Assembly: GCA_934695325.1 (NCBI GenBank)
Contig: CAKUVD010000001.1
Span: 62,001-126,000 of the forward strand
Direction of reading: 5' to 3'
DNA from: an uncultured Bacteroidales bacterium
Lineage (GTDB): Bacteria > Bacteroidota > Bacteroidia > Bacteroidales > UBA932
DNA length: 64,000 nt
Shown piece by piece: positions 7,778 through 18,117 of the stretch (the stretch's first letter is position 1; each line of letters begins with the position of its first letter). Made by a program: the position numbers and the translations under genes. The notes beneath the pieces were generated by a model. That model was not told the DNA's origin, made no database searches, and saw only the letters and a list, made by a program, of their open reading frames with translations.

Positions 7778-9460
7778 CTAACCGATTATCTCCTTGGCCC
7801 TGGCAAGTGCGACATTGATGTCGGGACAGATGTTCCTCTCGCCGAGAAGGCGGTAGAATCCAGCTTTCTGCAACGCAGAGTGCACCTTAGGGTTCACTCC
7901 TGAAAGCACGACCGTGATCTTGTTCTTCTTGCTCATCTCGCACAGGTTCGTGAGATTATGGATACCGGTAGAGTCTATGAACGGAACCTTGCGCATACGG
8001 ATGATACGTACCTTGGACCTGTCCCTAAGCTCAGACATCATCTCCTCGAACTGTGTGGCGACACCGAAGAAATACGGGCCGTTGATTTCATATACCTCCA
8101 CACCCTTAGGAATCGTCAGGCCCTCGTCATAACTGTGTATGCCGGACTCGTCCTGAACCTTGATCTCGTTCTTTACCGCCGTTATCTCTGTGGTCTCCAT
8201 CACACGTCTCATAAACAGCACGCAGGCAAGCATCAGCCCCACGGCAATCGCCACCGTAAGGTCGAAAACCACTGTCAAAAAGAAAGTTATGAGCAGCACA
8301 GTGACATCTGACTTAGGATTTCGGAGGAGCGCCCTGAAAGTCCTCCACCCGCTCATATTATATGACACCACCACGAGGACTCCGGCAAGGCACGCCATAG
8401 GTATGAACTGTGCCAGCGGCATCAGGAAAAGGAGTATCAGCAGCAGCACGACAGCGTGTATCATACCGGCGACAGGAGTACGACCGCCATTATTGATATT
8501 GGTCATTGTCCTGGCGATGGCGCCGGTAGCCGGGATCCCGCCGAAAAGCGGTGTCAGCATATTGGCCAGGCCGAGAGCCATCAGCTCTGTATTGGAATTA
8601 TGATGGTCGCTTATCATACCGTCGGCCACAGTCGCAGAGAGCAGAGACTCTATGGCTCCGAGGGCGGCGATGGTCACGGCCACCGGGAACAGATTCTTCA
8701 CGGCCTCCCAGTCCAGCGCCGGCATCACAGCCTTCGGCAGATGAGAGTCAATGGTGAAGCGATCGCCTATCGTGTCTATGCCGTCTATCCCGAGCATCGT
8801 CTTCATACAATACACGCCTACGGTCACCAGGACAATGGCCACAAGCGACCCTGGAATCCTGCGCGAGAATTTAGGGACGACGATGATTATCAGCACACTG
8901 ACAATGCTTATGAGAGCATCCCACCAGTTCACCGTGTCCAGATGCCTGAAATATAGGAGCCACTTTCCGATGAAGTCTCCAGGCACCGTCTCGCCTCCGA
9001 ATGAGAGACCGAACACATCCGCCATCTGCGTGGTGAATATCGTCACGGCTATACCGCTGGTGAAGCCGACGACAACAGGGTAAGGGATGAACTTTATCAC
9101 TGTTCCGAGCCTGAACGCACCCAACAGGATAAGCAATACACCGGACATCACCGTCGCCGCGGCAAGGCCGCCGATGCCATACTGCTGTATCACGCCGTAG
9201 ACAATCACGATGAAGGCCCCCGTCGGGCCACCTATCTGTACTTTGCTACCTCCGAGAAAAGACACGACAAATCCAGCTATTATGGCGGTTATTATGCCTT
9301 TTTCCGGGGACACTCCGGATGCTATCGCAAATGCGATGGCAAGCGGAAGAGCCACGATGCCGACAATGACGCCGGCCATAAGATCCGAGAGAAATGTAGC
9401 CTTGTCGTAATTCCTGATACAGGTGAAGAATTTAGGGTGAAAGTCAAGTTTACTCTGCAT
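7778..9460 (-). CDS. SulP (SLC26) family anion transporter with STAS domain
   Basis: A protein of 560 residues. The membrane domain (about 20-420) begins with the SulP pattern DLMAGVIVGIVALPLAIAFA and contains VQIGGPTGAFIV. The C-terminal 115 residues are a STAS domain with VPFIDSTGIHNL, where the Ser corresponds to the regulated position of anti-sigma-antagonist folds. Substrates in the family are sulfate, bicarbonate, nitrate or dicarboxylates; sequence does not decide. The ATG at 9460 (MQSKLDF) is used rather than the TTG at 9481, since that TTG lies inside the promoter box at 9479-9486. Confidence 0.93.
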   Translation of the reverse strand: MQSKLDFHPKFFTCIRNYDKATFLSDLMAGVIVGIVALPLAIAFAIASGVSPEKGIITAIIAGFVVSFLGGSKVQIGGPTGAFIVIVYGVIQQYGIGGLAAATVMSGVLLILLGAFRLGTVIKFIPYPVVVGFTSGIAVTIFTTQMADVFGLSFGGETVPGDFIGKWLLYFRHLDTVNWWDALISIVSVLIIIVVPKFSRRIPGSLVAIVLVTVGVYCMKTMLGIDGIDTIGDRFTIDSHLPKAVMPALDWEAVKNLFPVAVTIAALGAIESLLSATVADGMISDHHNSNTELMALGLANMLTPLFGGIPATGAIARTMTNINNGGRTPVAGMIHAVVLLLILLFLMPLAQFIPMACLAGVLVVVSYNMSGWRTFRALLRNPKSDVTVLLITFFLTVVFDLTVAIAVGLMLACVLFMRRVMETTEITAVKNEIKVQDESGIHSYDEGLTIPKGVEVYEINGPYFFGVATQFEEMMSELRDRSKVRIIRMRKVPFIDSTGIHNLTNLCEMSKKNKITVVLSGVNPKVHSALQKAGFYRLLGERNICPDINVALARAKEIIG

Positions 9461-9478
9461 TTTCTGAAATTTAGGCGG

Positions 9479-9486
9479 CAAAGGTA
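9479..9486 (-). promoter_or_regulatory. Bacteroidota -7 box for the SulP gene
   Basis: The minus strand reads TACCTTTG, an exact TAnnTTTG match, 18 bp before the ATG at 9460. No -33 TTTG is seen. It forms a divergent pair with the box at 9529-9536. Confidence 0.45.
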
Positions 9487-9528
9487 GACATTTTGGATTA
9501 TAATCCGATATTTTTCTCTAAATTTGGC

Positions 9529-9536
9529 TGCACTTT
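9529..9536 (+). promoter_or_regulatory. Bacteroidota -7 box for xpt
   Basis: Reads TAAATTTG, an exact TAnnTTTG match, 40 bp before the xpt ATG at 9577. It lies inside an upstream extension of the xpt reading frame, which argues for the shorter protein. Confidence 0.5.
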
Positions 9537-9576
9537 CATCAGAACACCTTCTGACAAAGACCAAATAGACATAAGT

Positions 9577-10158
9577 ATGAATTTTCTTGAAGAAAAGATC
9601 CTCGCGGACGGAGTGATCAAAGAGGGCAACATCCTCAAGGTGGACAATTTCCTGAACCACCAGATCGACATCGACATCATGAGACAGATAGCCTACGAGT
9701 TCAAGCGCCGTTTCCGTGGAGAGACCGTGACCAAGATCCTGACTATCGAGGCCAGCGGAATCGCCATTGCGACGCTGCTCGCCGACCTCTATGATGTTCC
9801 TGTGGTGTTCGCGAAGAAGAGCGAGACAGCCAACAGCACGGACGACAAGTATGTATCACAGGCTTATTCATTCACTCACAAGAAGATGAACAATGTCTTC
9901 GTGTCGAGGCCATACCTCCTCGCCGGGGAAAAAGTGCTCATCGTGGACGATTTTCTCGCTGACGGACAGGCTATGATGGCGCTGACAGACATCGTAAGGC
10001 AGGCGGGCGCTGAAGTCGTGGGATTAGGCGTAGCCATCGAAAAAGGGCAGCAGAAAGGCGGTGAACTTCTCCGAGCAGCAGGCTATCACCTCGAGTCCAT
10101 AGCCATCATCGAGGATATGGACTATACCACTCAGACTATTCATTTCAGAAACAGATAA
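9577..10158 (+). CDS. xpt: Xanthine phosphoribosyltransferase
   Basis: A protein of 193 residues, the standard Xpt length. It converts xanthine and PRPP to XMP for purine salvage. The PRPP-binding loop is visible as KVLIVDDFLADGQA, and the base/hood region as FAKKSETANS. The reading frame continues upstream to 9493, but the start at 9577 (MNFLEEKILADG) matches the family N-terminus and follows the promoter box. Only 3 bp separate it from the purine permease gene, so uptake and phosphoribosylation of the base are co-expressed. Confidence 0.93.
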   Translation: MNFLEEKILADGVIKEGNILKVDNFLNHQIDIDIMRQIAYEFKRRFRGETVTKILTIEASGIAIATLLADLYDVPVVFAKKSETANSTDDKYVSQAYSFTHKKMNNVFVSRPYLLAGEKVLIVDDFLADGQAMMALTDIVRQAGAEVVGLGVAIEKGQQKGGELLRAAGYHLESIAIIEDMDYTTQTIHFRNR

Positions 10159-10161
10159 TCT

Positions 10162-11454
10162 ATGGCAAAGTCCAGCATCTATGAGCTCAACGGACGAGTT
10201 CCGGTGGCTCAGGCCATTCCTTTCGGCCTCCAGCACGTGCTTGCAATGTTTGTGAGCAACATCACCCCTATCATCATCCTCGCAAGCATTGTCGGGGTGG
10301 ATCCGGCACTTCAGGGCGCACTCATACAGAACTGTATGATCATAGCGGGCATCGGGACCCTGGTGCAGCTCTATCCTGTATGGAAAGTAGGCTCGGGACT
10401 TCCTATCGTGATGGGCATCAGCTTCACGTTCCTGTCTCTCGCCATATTCATCGGCACGACAATGGGAATGGGGACATTGATGGGCGCAGTCATCATAGGA
10501 GGTCTCGTAGAGGGTGTTCTCGGGCTCTTCGTAAAATACTGGATAAAGATCGTCCCGCCGATCGTGGCAGCCACAGTTGTCACCGCCATCGGATTCTCAC
10601 TGCTTCCCATCGGAGCCAACAGCTTCGCCGGCGGACAGGGCGCGTCTGACTTCGGAGCCGCTCACAACTGGATCGTAGGTTCCGTGACACTGCTCACCTG
10701 CCTGCTCTGCCAGGTATTCGGCAAAGGGTTCCTCCGCTCACTTTCAGTGCTCGTAGGGCTTATCGTAGGATATATCCTCTCGCTGTTTATGGGAATGGTG
10801 GACTTCAGCGCCATCAGCGGCGCAGGATTCATATCAGTTCCTAAGTTCCTGCCGTTCAAGCCAGAGTTCAACCTCGGCGCAATCCTTTCCATCGTGGCCA
10901 TATATATGGTCAGCGCGACAGAGACCATCGGAGACACCAGCGCATTGTGCTCCGGAGCGCTCAAGCGTCAGCCTACTGACAAGGAGCTCGGAGGAAGCAT
11001 CGCTTGCGACGGATTCGTGAGCACGATATCCGGTCTGTTCGGATGCACACCTATCACATCTTTCAGCCAAAACATAGGCCTCGCAGCAATGAGCGGTGTC
11101 GTGAATCGCTTCGCCATCGCTACAGGCGCTGCCATAATGATCATCGGAGGAATCTTCCCGGCCGTGGGCCTTACATTGACCACCATTCCTCAGGCAGTGC
11201 TCGGAGGATGCACCATAATGATGTTCGGAAGCATCCTGTTCGCAGGATTCGGTATGATGGCCAAGTGCGGCTTCGGGAACCGCAATATGATCATAGCCAG
11301 CCTTTCCCTCAGCGTCGGGCTCGGCTTCACCTCCGCTTCCCAGATGTTCAACATCTTCCCTGACATCGTCAAGACAGTCTTCGCGGAGAACTGCGTGGCA
11401 GTCGTGTTCGTGCTTGCCGTAGTGCTCAATCTGATCCTTCCGAAAGAGAAGTAA
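10162..11454 (+). CDS. NCS2 (NAT) family purine/xanthine permease
   Basis: A membrane protein of 430 residues with about 14 hydrophobic segments. The nucleobase-transporter signature appears as [12 protein letters not shown], with [17 protein letters not shown] before it, as in xanthine and uric-acid permeases of the NAT family. The frame is open from MAKSSIYEL, 3 bp after xpt, which strongly suggests xanthine (or a related purine) as substrate. UvrB follows 7 bp later in the same direction, so uvrB may be read from the same transcript. Confidence 0.92.
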   Translation: MAKSSIYELNGRVPVAQAIPFGLQHVLAMFVSNITPIIILASIVGVDPALQGALIQNCMIIAGIGTLVQLYPVWKVGSGLPIVMGISFTFLSLAIFIGTTMGMGTLMGAVIIGGLVEGVLGLFVKYWIKIVPPIVAATVVTAIGFSLLPIGANSFAGGQGASDFGAAHNWIVGSVTLLTCLLCQVFGKGFLRSLSVLVGLIVGYILSLFMGMVDFSAISGAGFISVPKFLPFKPEFNLGAILSIVAIYMVSATETIGDTSALCSGALKRQPTDKELGGSIACDGFVSTISGLFGCTPITSFSQNIGLAAMSGVVNRFAIATGAAIMIIGGIFPAVGLTLTTIPQAVLGGCTIMMFGSILFAGFGMMAKCGFGNRNMIIASLSLSVGLGFTSASQMFNIFPDIVKTVFAENCVAVVFVLAVVLNLILPKEK

Positions 11455-11461
11455 GACCTAT

Positions 11462-13630
11462 ATGCAGTTCAAGATCTCATCAGAATACAAGCCGTCAGGC
11501 GACCAGCCCGGAGCCATAGACGGGATATGTTCAGCCATAGACCAGGGCGCCGACGCAGTGACCCTGCTCGGCGTCACCGGCTCCGGGAAAACGTTCACTA
11601 TGGCCAACGTCATAGAGAGGCTTCAGCGTCCTGCGTTGATACTCAGCCATAACAAGACGCTGGCGGCTCAGTTGTACGGTGAGTTCAAGTCATTCTTTCC
11701 AAACAATGCGGTGGAGTATTTCGTCTCCTACTATGATTACTATCAGCCGGAGGCGTATATTCCATCCACTGACACATACATTGAAAAGGATCTCAGCATC
11801 AATGAACAGATAGACAAGCTGCGGCTCAGTGCAGCATCGGCGCTTATGTCAGGACGGCGCGACGTAATCGTAGTGTCCAGCGTGTCCTGCCTGTACGGCA
11901 TAGGTAATCCGCAAGACTTCCACGAGCAGACCGTGAAGGTGCACGTCGGGCAGCAGATAAGCGAGACGAGGCTGCTGTACCATCTCGTGGACGCATTGTT
12001 CAGCAGGACGGAGACCGATTTCAAGAGAGGCACGTTCAGAGTTCGTGGAGACACCGTGGACGTATATCTCGGAGGCTCGGACGAAGCGGTGCGGATCGAA
12101 TTCTTCGGAGACGAGATTGACGCATTGTCACTTATCGACCCAGTGACCGGGGCCACCATCGAGCAGCTCACCGAAGTGCCGATATATCCGGCAGGGAATT
12201 TCGTCACGACCAAAGAGAAGTCCGTCAGGGCAGTCAGTATGATCCAGGACGACCTGGTGAAGCAGATGGCATATTTCGAGAGCATCGGCAAGAGCCTGGA
12301 AGCCAAGAGGCTGAAGCAGCGTGTCGAATATGACCTGGAGATGATAAAGGAGATGGGATACTGCCCGGGAATCGAGAACTATTCGAGGTACCTTGACGGC
12401 AGAAAGGAGGGGCAGAGGCCATTCTGTCTCATCGACTATTTCCAGAACGACTTCATAACGTTCATCGACGAGAGCCACGTGACTATTCCGCAGATACGGG
12501 CGATGTACGGCGGAGACCACTCCAGGAAGTCAGTCCTCATAGAATACGGGTTCAGGCTTCCTGCCGCGTCAGACAACAGGCCGCTGACATTCGACGAGTT
12601 CGAGAGCATCACGGGACAGACTGTCTATGTGAGCGCCACCCCGTCAGAATACGAGCTGAAGAGGTCAGAAGGACTCGTGGTGGAACAGGTAGTAAGGCCT
12701 ACGGGACTTCTGGACCCGCCTATCGAGGTCAGGCCGACCCACGACCAGGTGGACGACCTCCTCGAAGAGATACGCAAGCGAGCGGAGGTGGACGAGCGCG
12801 TGTTGGTGACCACCCTCACCAAGCGGATGGCAGAGGAACTGGACGATTTCTTCGGGAAGAGAGGCGTGAGATGCCGCTACATACATTCAGACGTAGACAC
12901 GGCAGAGCGCGTAGAAATCATCGAGGACTTCAAGAACGGACTGTTCGACGTGCTCATCGGCGTGAACCTGCTTCGTGAAGGGCTTGACATCCCGACAGTC
13001 TCATTGGTGGCGATCCTGGACGCAGACAAGGAGGGATTCCTCAGGTCGCAGGTGGCATTGACACAGACTGCGGGACGAGCCGCCAGGAACATAAACGGCC
13101 TCGTGATAATGTATGCGGACTCCATAACGAAGTCAATGCAGGAGACCATCTATGAGACCAACCGCCGCAGGGCCAAGCAGATAGAGTATAACAAGCTGCA
13201 CCATATCACGCCTAAGCAGGTGGAAGTCAAGCATAATGCGCTCATTTCCGAGCTCGGTGCAGGCAGCCAGGAACAGGACAAGGCCAAGAGTCAGGGCCGT
13301 GTCACGGCATCCAATTCATACGATGCTCCTACATTCATACCGGATCCAAGCGCTTTGGGCAAGGGACGCATAACTGTGGGGCTCGGCGACGACTCTAAAC
13401 GTGACACTAACACGGCTTACGCTGACGGATATATACGTGCAGACCTCGCCGCGGTGCTCCAGGACCCTGTCATAAGGTCAATGTCGAGGCCTCAGGTGAA
13501 GAAGGCTGCCGAAGAATCCAGGCGCAAGATGAAAAAAGCCGCCGCCGACCTGGACTATGCGGCAGCGGCACGCTACCGTGACGAGATGTGGGCGCTGGAG
13601 CAGTATCTAAAGGTCTGGAAAGACGACTGA
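11462..13630 (+). CDS. uvrB: Excinuclease ABC subunit B
   Basis: A protein of 722 residues for nucleotide-excision repair, acting with UvrA and UvrC. Walker A is at 37-44 (GVTGSGKT). The damage-binding beta-hairpin is [25 protein letters not shown] around residue 93. The motif II region is [12 protein letters not shown], and the helicase C-domain has [12 protein letters not shown] and [11 protein letters not shown]-terminal UVR motif ([17 protein letters not shown]) provides the UvrC contact. Everything expected is present. It ends 19 bp from the convergent flavoprotein gene. Confidence 0.98.
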   Translation: MQFKISSEYKPSGDQPGAIDGICSAIDQGADAVTLLGVTGSGKTFTMANVIERLQRPALILSHNKTLAAQLYGEFKSFFPNNAVEYFVSYYDYYQPEAYIPSTDTYIEKDLSINEQIDKLRLSAASALMSGRRDVIVVSSVSCLYGIGNPQDFHEQTVKVHVGQQISETRLLYHLVDALFSRTETDFKRGTFRVRGDTVDVYLGGSDEAVRIEFFGDEIDALSLIDPVTGATIEQLTEVPIYPAGNFVTTKEKSVRAVSMIQDDLVKQMAYFESIGKSLEAKRLKQRVEYDLEMIKEMGYCPGIENYSRYLDGRKEGQRPFCLIDYFQNDFITFIDESHVTIPQIRAMYGGDHSRKSVLIEYGFRLPAASDNRPLTFDEFESITGQTVYVSATPSEYELKRSEGLVVEQVVRPTGLLDPPIEVRPTHDQVDDLLEEIRKRAEVDERVLVTTLTKRMAEELDDFFGKRGVRCRYIHSDVDTAERVEIIEDFKNGLFDVLIGVNLLREGLDIPTVSLVAILDADKEGFLRSQVALTQTAGRAARNINGLVIMYADSITKSMQETIYETNRRRAKQIEYNKLHHITPKQVEVKHNALISELGAGSQEQDKAKSQGRVTASNSYDAPTFIPDPSALGKGRITVGLGDDSKRDTNTAYADGYIRADLAAVLQDPVIRSMSRPQVKKAAEESRRKMKKAAADLDYAAAARYRDEMWALEQYLKVWKDD

Positions 13631-13649
13631 AGGCTCCAGGTCACGACAT

Positions 13650-14921
13650 TCAAAGCCGGCTGACAATGTCTTTGGATGCGACTGCGGAAGTGGACCAGGC
13701 CGCCTGGAGATTGAATCCGCCCGTGACGGCGTCAATATCCAACACCTCTCCTGCGAAATACAGTCCCGGATGCGCACGGCTCTCCAGCGTCTTAGTGTCG
13801 ATCTCCTTCAGGGACACTCCCCCGCAAGTCACAAACTCTCCCTTGAACCTGTTCCGTCCCGAGACAGGATAAATGTCGCAGGTCAATGTCTCTGCGAGTC
13901 TGTGGAGGCCTCTTCCGGCAAGTTCCGACCATCGTCTTGTCGCAGGCGTTCCCGAGCGACCAAGCAGAAACGCCCAGAGACGACTGTTGAATCTATCCGG
14001 ACTGACATTCGAGACCAGTTTCTGAGGATTACGCACAGCCATATCTGAAAGCATTGACACGACACCGTCAGCGTTCACGTCTCCGTACCAGTTCACCATA
14101 ATGCTTGCCTTGTACTGATTTTCAGCAAGATATCTCGCTGCATACGATGACAGTCTCAGGATTGCGGGGCCGCTCATTCCCCAGTCCGTCACCAGGAGAG
14201 GCCCCTCTGCACGGAATTTCGTCCCTGTAAGCCCGACGGACACACCTTCCACGACCGTCCCCATAAGAGCCGAGAGCCCAGGATCCCTTCCAGAGCCATC
14301 CGGCGCTCCGATATTCAGACTGAAAAGAGAAGGGACAGGCTCGACAATCTCAAGGCCGAGTCCGTCCAGCATTGACAATCCAGACCGTCTGGGGCTTCCT
14401 CCGGATGTGACCAGGACAATGTCCGCCTCCGCCGGCGATGAGGCATTTCCGTCAGCGCCTGCCGCGAACGACAGCCTGTACCTTCCAGCCACATCTGCAT
14501 TGTCTTCTATCATTGACACCCTACTGCCGACTCTTACATTGACTCCGAGACGGCACATGGCGGAGATCAGCGTATTGACGATTTCCATAGCGTCCTGCGA
14601 AACAGGAAAGACGCATTGGTCCGGCTGGGTGACGAAACGCACTCCGAATTCTCCGAACCAATGCAGAGTATCCTCAGGGCCGAACTCTTTCAGCAGACGT
14701 TTCATCAGGCGGAATCCCCTGGGATATACGCTTTCCAGGCTGCGCACTTCGGCAAAGGAGTTCGTGATGTTGCAACGTCCTCCGCCTGTCACGGCCACTT
14801 TGGACAGCAGTTTGCGTCCGGCCTCATAGACAGTCACTTCCGTATCCGGCCGAGCTCTCTTTATATTGACTGCGGCGAAGCATCCTGCCGCCCCGCCTCC
14901 GACTATGGCGACGTGTTTCAT
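13650..14921 (-). CDS. BaiN/HI0933-type NAD(P)/FAD-dependent oxidoreductase
   Basis: A flavoprotein of 423 residues. The dinucleotide-binding motif VAIVGGGAAGCFAAVNI is at the very N-terminus. It is followed by GRKLLSKVAVTGGGRCNITN, a hallmark of this family, and by GLYFAGEVLDIDAVTGGFNLQ near the C-terminus for FAD binding. Some relatives act in bile-acid metabolism (BaiN), but most are uncharacterised, so no substrate is assigned. The ATG at 14921 (MKHVAIVGGG) is preferred; 14933 is an alternative and the TTG at 14945 is unlikely. Confidence 0.9.
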   Translation of the reverse strand: MKHVAIVGGGAAGCFAAVNIKRARPDTEVTVYEAGRKLLSKVAVTGGGRCNITNSFAEVRSLESVYPRGFRLMKRLLKEFGPEDTLHWFGEFGVRFVTQPDQCVFPVSQDAMEIVNTLISAMCRLGVNVRVGSRVSMIEDNADVAGRYRLSFAAGADGNASSPAEADIVLVTSGGSPRRSGLSMLDGLGLEIVEPVPSLFSLNIGAPDGSGRDPGLSALMGTVVEGVSVGLTGTKFRAEGPLLVTDWGMSGPAILRLSSYAARYLAENQYKASIMVNWYGDVNADGVVSMLSDMAVRNPQKLVSNVSPDRFNSRLWAFLLGRSGTPATRRWSELAGRGLHRLAETLTCDIYPVSGRNRFKGEFVTCGGVSLKEIDTKTLESRAHPGLYFAGEVLDIDAVTGGFNLQAAWSTSAVASKDIVSRL

Positions 14922-15011
14922 TAAAGATGTCATATTGCGTACCAAAGATAGTGATAGTTTCGTAAAGAAGTTCCCAATAAGTTATCTAACTTTAAATGAC
15001 GCTCTTTATTA

Positions 15012-15050
15012 TATAAAAAAATGGCGTGCGAAATCACTTCGGACGCCATT
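15012..15050 (-). terminator. Intrinsic terminator of the fimbrial operon
   Basis: Read on the minus strand, arms AATGGCGT and ACGCCATT, extended inward by CGAA/TTCG pairs, form a tight hairpin followed at once by a run of seven Ts. It lies about 60 bp past the stop of the last fimbrial gene (15109), a textbook factor-independent terminator. Confidence 0.85.
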
Positions 15051-15108
15051 CACAGAAAAATAGTATATAAATAATCGTCGGTAAACGATTTTCGTCTTGT
15101 CTCTCAAA

Positions 15109-18100
15109 TCAGTCCTGCACATCCATAACACAGCGGACATAGCCATAGCTCTGTGGAGCGATAGTCATCTTTCCGTTGCTCAGATAGACAAATCCCGCAG
15201 CGCCGGAGCCATTCTTGTAATACCCCGTGTTAAGTCCTGTGAAAGATGTGCTGCTCCACAGATAATAAGACCCGGAAGTATTGCCATAAGGGAGCAAAGT
15301 TCCTGTGGCGATTACCGCCGTCATAACGGACAGTTCCCGCTGAGTAGGGACACGCCACCCCTCGCCTTTTTCAGTCTGGCATACATCCTCGTTGGCAGTT
15401 ATGAACTTGTCTCCGTTGGACGCATTCAGAATCTGGCTCCTCGTATACGTCCCGATGTTGTCCGTGGCGACCTTGAACTTGGAGAATAACCTGTTGTTAT
15501 GTCCCTCTCCCCTTTCGTATGTCGGCTCCTGCGCCGAACCTTGATAGGAACGAGTAGCACCATTCGCAAGCCTCAGCGATATAGTGTACTCAGTCTTCGC
15601 CGAAGTACCGGAGCCTGTATTCGCAGTCTCATACGAATAATACTCATCAGCATCTCTCAGGCCAGCCCCATTATTCTCCAGGGTTCTTATGCAGCGTGCC
15701 TTTGCAGCGTTCCTGTTATCTCCGGTGGAACATCCCTCTTCAGCCCAGAAAGTATTCTGTGACGAAGCAGTGAAATAATGCCACGGATAAAGGTTGTCGT
15801 CATTATTGTTCCAGCTGCGGTTAAGCGCAGTCCAGTTAGCCTCAGTAGGCTGGAAAAGCTTGGCTTCCGTAGGAAGTATATCCTCTCCTGCCCATATTCC
15901 CTTGTACTCATCCACCGCGGCAAGATACCATTTTACTTCATCCGCATCAATCTTCCCGTTGCCATTCTCATCACGATTCCTGCTCATACAAGCCTTATAA
16001 GGATCTGTGTACATATCCTGCGTACCCACATTCCGATACACGGAATAATTATATTTGTTTCGGTTACCGCTTGTATACGTGACATTGTTATAGACAGCGG
16101 ATGCCCGTCCGTTCCAATTCTCCGGTTTCCGGTTAGTATCGCCGGAAAGCCTGAACGAACTGTTCTTCTGCCTGACGACCTCCTCTTCTGATACAGTCTC
16201 TATTCCGAAAGGATAATTCACATCAGAAGAATAGAATGTCCAGATGGACTTCTGAGAAATCACATACTTCGCCTCTGCATACGAACTCTTTCCGTCCTCG
16301 CTGGTGTCGAATGTGTTCGCACAATACATCACCCTGTCGTCAGTCTTGTTCACGAAATCGGCCCAGTTCTTATTATCGTAATAGTTCTCATCAATGAAAC
16401 AGGTGACATAGACAGTCTCTCCGTTATCCTGATTGAAGAATGTATTGTCATCCCCCACCGTAGCGGCGTATAGTTTCTGGAAGAACTGGAACACACTCAT
16501 AATCCGGGAATCTCTATCATCGGGATATGCACATACCTCACTTATGGCGTGAGTCTGAGTACGTCCACTAGTATTATACGTACTCCTCGTCCCTGTATTC
16601 TGGACGAAATGAACCCATCCGAAATCAGGCTCGCCGCTCAGCAGCAGCGCACTTTCATCAGATACAGCCCCATCAGCGCCTATGGTCGCCAGAAGTTCAG
16701 GCTTGCGACCGGAATCCAGGTCATCCTTATAGTCCGCAGCATCATATATCCCGGCAGCGACATCAATTCCATTTATGGTGTGGTCTGACACCACAAGAAG
16801 ACTCTTCGTCTCACAGAACGCAGTCTTGATCTTCAGGATATATCCGAAGTTTTCAGCAATCAAAGTCTTCAACTCGGATTTCCTGAACGTCATCACGCGA
16901 GCCTCATAATGGCAGTCCACGTCAAGGAGCTCCCCAGTCGTGGTGTTGATGATGATACCCTCGGAACCGTGGTCGAACTTGTCCTCCTCGCACTTCGACT
17001 CTGCGATAAAATTCTTCACCCCCTTGATGGTGACAGTGTAACTATAGTTATAATTACGGACTACGTCAAAATCGGACATATTCTTGCTGAAATCGCCGAG
17101 ATGTACCGTATAGTTCACGTTTCCAGTGTAGTCGGAAGACGAGTAGCGCCCGTGGATGACGAGATATGTCGCATTCGCAGGAGCATTGTCGAAACTCTTC
17201 ACATCACCCTGGTATGAGTTCTTCTCCCTCTCATTGAATGAGCCGACGGTCTTGCCGCTCTCCTGCAAATTCTCCGGCAGATAGAAAGTGAGGCTGTTCT
17301 CATCCAGGACGATACGGTCGAACGTCTCGAAATCACCGGCAGCAGGCCTCAATGCCTCGTCCCCGGAAGGGAGTTCCCGCATCAATGCCACCGTAGAAGG
17401 CATATTGTGAATCGCCATATAGTCCGGAGTGAACGTGACGCCGGCAGCAGTCTTCACCTCAATGCGGTTCTTCGACATCACCTTATAGAGTTTCAGACGC
17501 TGTGCATCCTCAGAGACACCTGTGATGACGGCCTGGTTTGTGCCTGCCTTTCTTTCTATGGTGACAGCGGAGCCGTCATTGACATAGCCCGTCATAAGGA
17601 ACTGATTGTCACGCGGGTCGTATGCGTCCGTCTGTCTGGTATATGTTGCTGAAAGGAACTGCTCCCTGGTCAATGTCGATGACGACACATCCTCGATGTT
17701 AAGGATAGAGGCCTTGTCCGTGACCCAATACTGAGACGTAGTCGCATTCGCAATCCCATAGATATATACCTTGTCACCGGTCTGAGTATGAATATGCTCC
17801 ACGGTCGCATTGTACCCGTCAGTCACCTCCGCGGTGCTCAACTGACCGAAAAGACCATACCCGACAAGTTTTCCGGACTCGGAGAAAATATATACGCGGA
17901 GGTTATAGACAGCCTTCTCGTTGTCGTCATTGGCATCCCATCTGCTCTTGACGATGACATCACGCATTCCGCCCGCAAGCACGTCGAGAGAAAGGCTCAT
18001 CTCTCCCCCATCGCCTGACGGTCTGACTCCGGACTCCTCCTTGACGCAGGAAGTCCCCATAACCAGTGTCAATGCAGCTATGATGTACAGTATATAGTGT

Positions 18101-18117
18101 TTCATAATCATCGTCAT
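15109..18117 (-). CDS. Large fimbrial tip/adhesin-like lipoprotein (DUF4906-like)
   Basis: A protein of 1002 residues with a lipoprotein signal (lipobox around ALTLVMGTSC). The N-terminal 350 residues look like the beta-sandwich modules of fimbrillin accessory proteins, including a Lys-Ser-Arg site soon after the signal. DUF4906 is my best family guess. The final ~250 residues contain EWRVPTQRELSV-like sequence (here GWRVPTQRELSVM) and YLWSSTSF and YGYVRCV, resembling the C-lectin-like module seen in Bacteroidota surface adhesins. As the last and largest gene of the operon it is probably the tip subunit. Its ATG at 18117 shares one base with the preceding stop (TAATG); ATG 18105 (MKHYIL) is also plausible. 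Confidence 0.7.
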   Translation of the reverse strand: MTMIMKHYILYIIAALTLVMGTSCVKEESGVRPSGDGGEMSLSLDVLAGGMRDVIVKSRWDANDDNEKAVYNLRVYIFSESGKLVGYGLFGQLSTAEVTDGYNATVEHIHTQTGDKVYIYGIANATTSQYWVTDKASILNIEDVSSSTLTREQFLSATYTRQTDAYDPRDNQFLMTGYVNDGSAVTIERKAGTNQAVITGVSEDAQRLKLYKVMSKNRIEVKTAAGVTFTPDYMAIHNMPSTVALMRELPSGDEALRPAAGDFETFDRIVLDENSLTFYLPENLQESGKTVGSFNEREKNSYQGDVKSFDNAPANATYLVIHGRYSSSDYTGNVNYTVHLGDFSKNMSDFDVVRNYNYSYTVTIKGVKNFIAESKCEEDKFDHGSEGIIINTTTGELLDVDCHYEARVMTFRKSELKTLIAENFGYILKIKTAFCETKSLLVVSDHTINGIDVAAGIYDAADYKDDLDSGRKPELLATIGADGAVSDESALLLSGEPDFGWVHFVQNTGTRSTYNTSGRTQTHAISEVCAYPDDRDSRIMSVFQFFQKLYAATVGDDNTFFNQDNGETVYVTCFIDENYYDNKNWADFVNKTDDRVMYCANTFDTSEDGKSSYAEAKYVISQKSIWTFYSSDVNYPFGIETVSEEEVVRQKNSSFRLSGDTNRKPENWNGRASAVYNNVTYTSGNRNKYNYSVYRNVGTQDMYTDPYKACMSRNRDENGNGKIDADEVKWYLAAVDEYKGIWAGEDILPTEAKLFQPTEANWTALNRSWNNNDDNLYPWHYFTASSQNTFWAEEGCSTGDNRNAAKARCIRTLENNGAGLRDADEYYSYETANTGSGTSAKTEYTISLRLANGATRSYQGSAQEPTYERGEGHNNRLFSKFKVATDNIGTYTRSQILNASNGDKFITANEDVCQTEKGEGWRVPTQRELSVMTAVIATGTLLPYGNTSGSYYLWSSTSFTGLNTGYYKNGSGAAGFVYLSNGKMTIAPQSYGYVRCVMDVQD

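Noticed and set aside
9493..9576. N-terminal extension of xanthine phosphoribosyltransferase
   Set aside because: It includes the TAAATTTG promoter box and is not found in the family, whose proteins begin at the MNFLEEK-like sequence.
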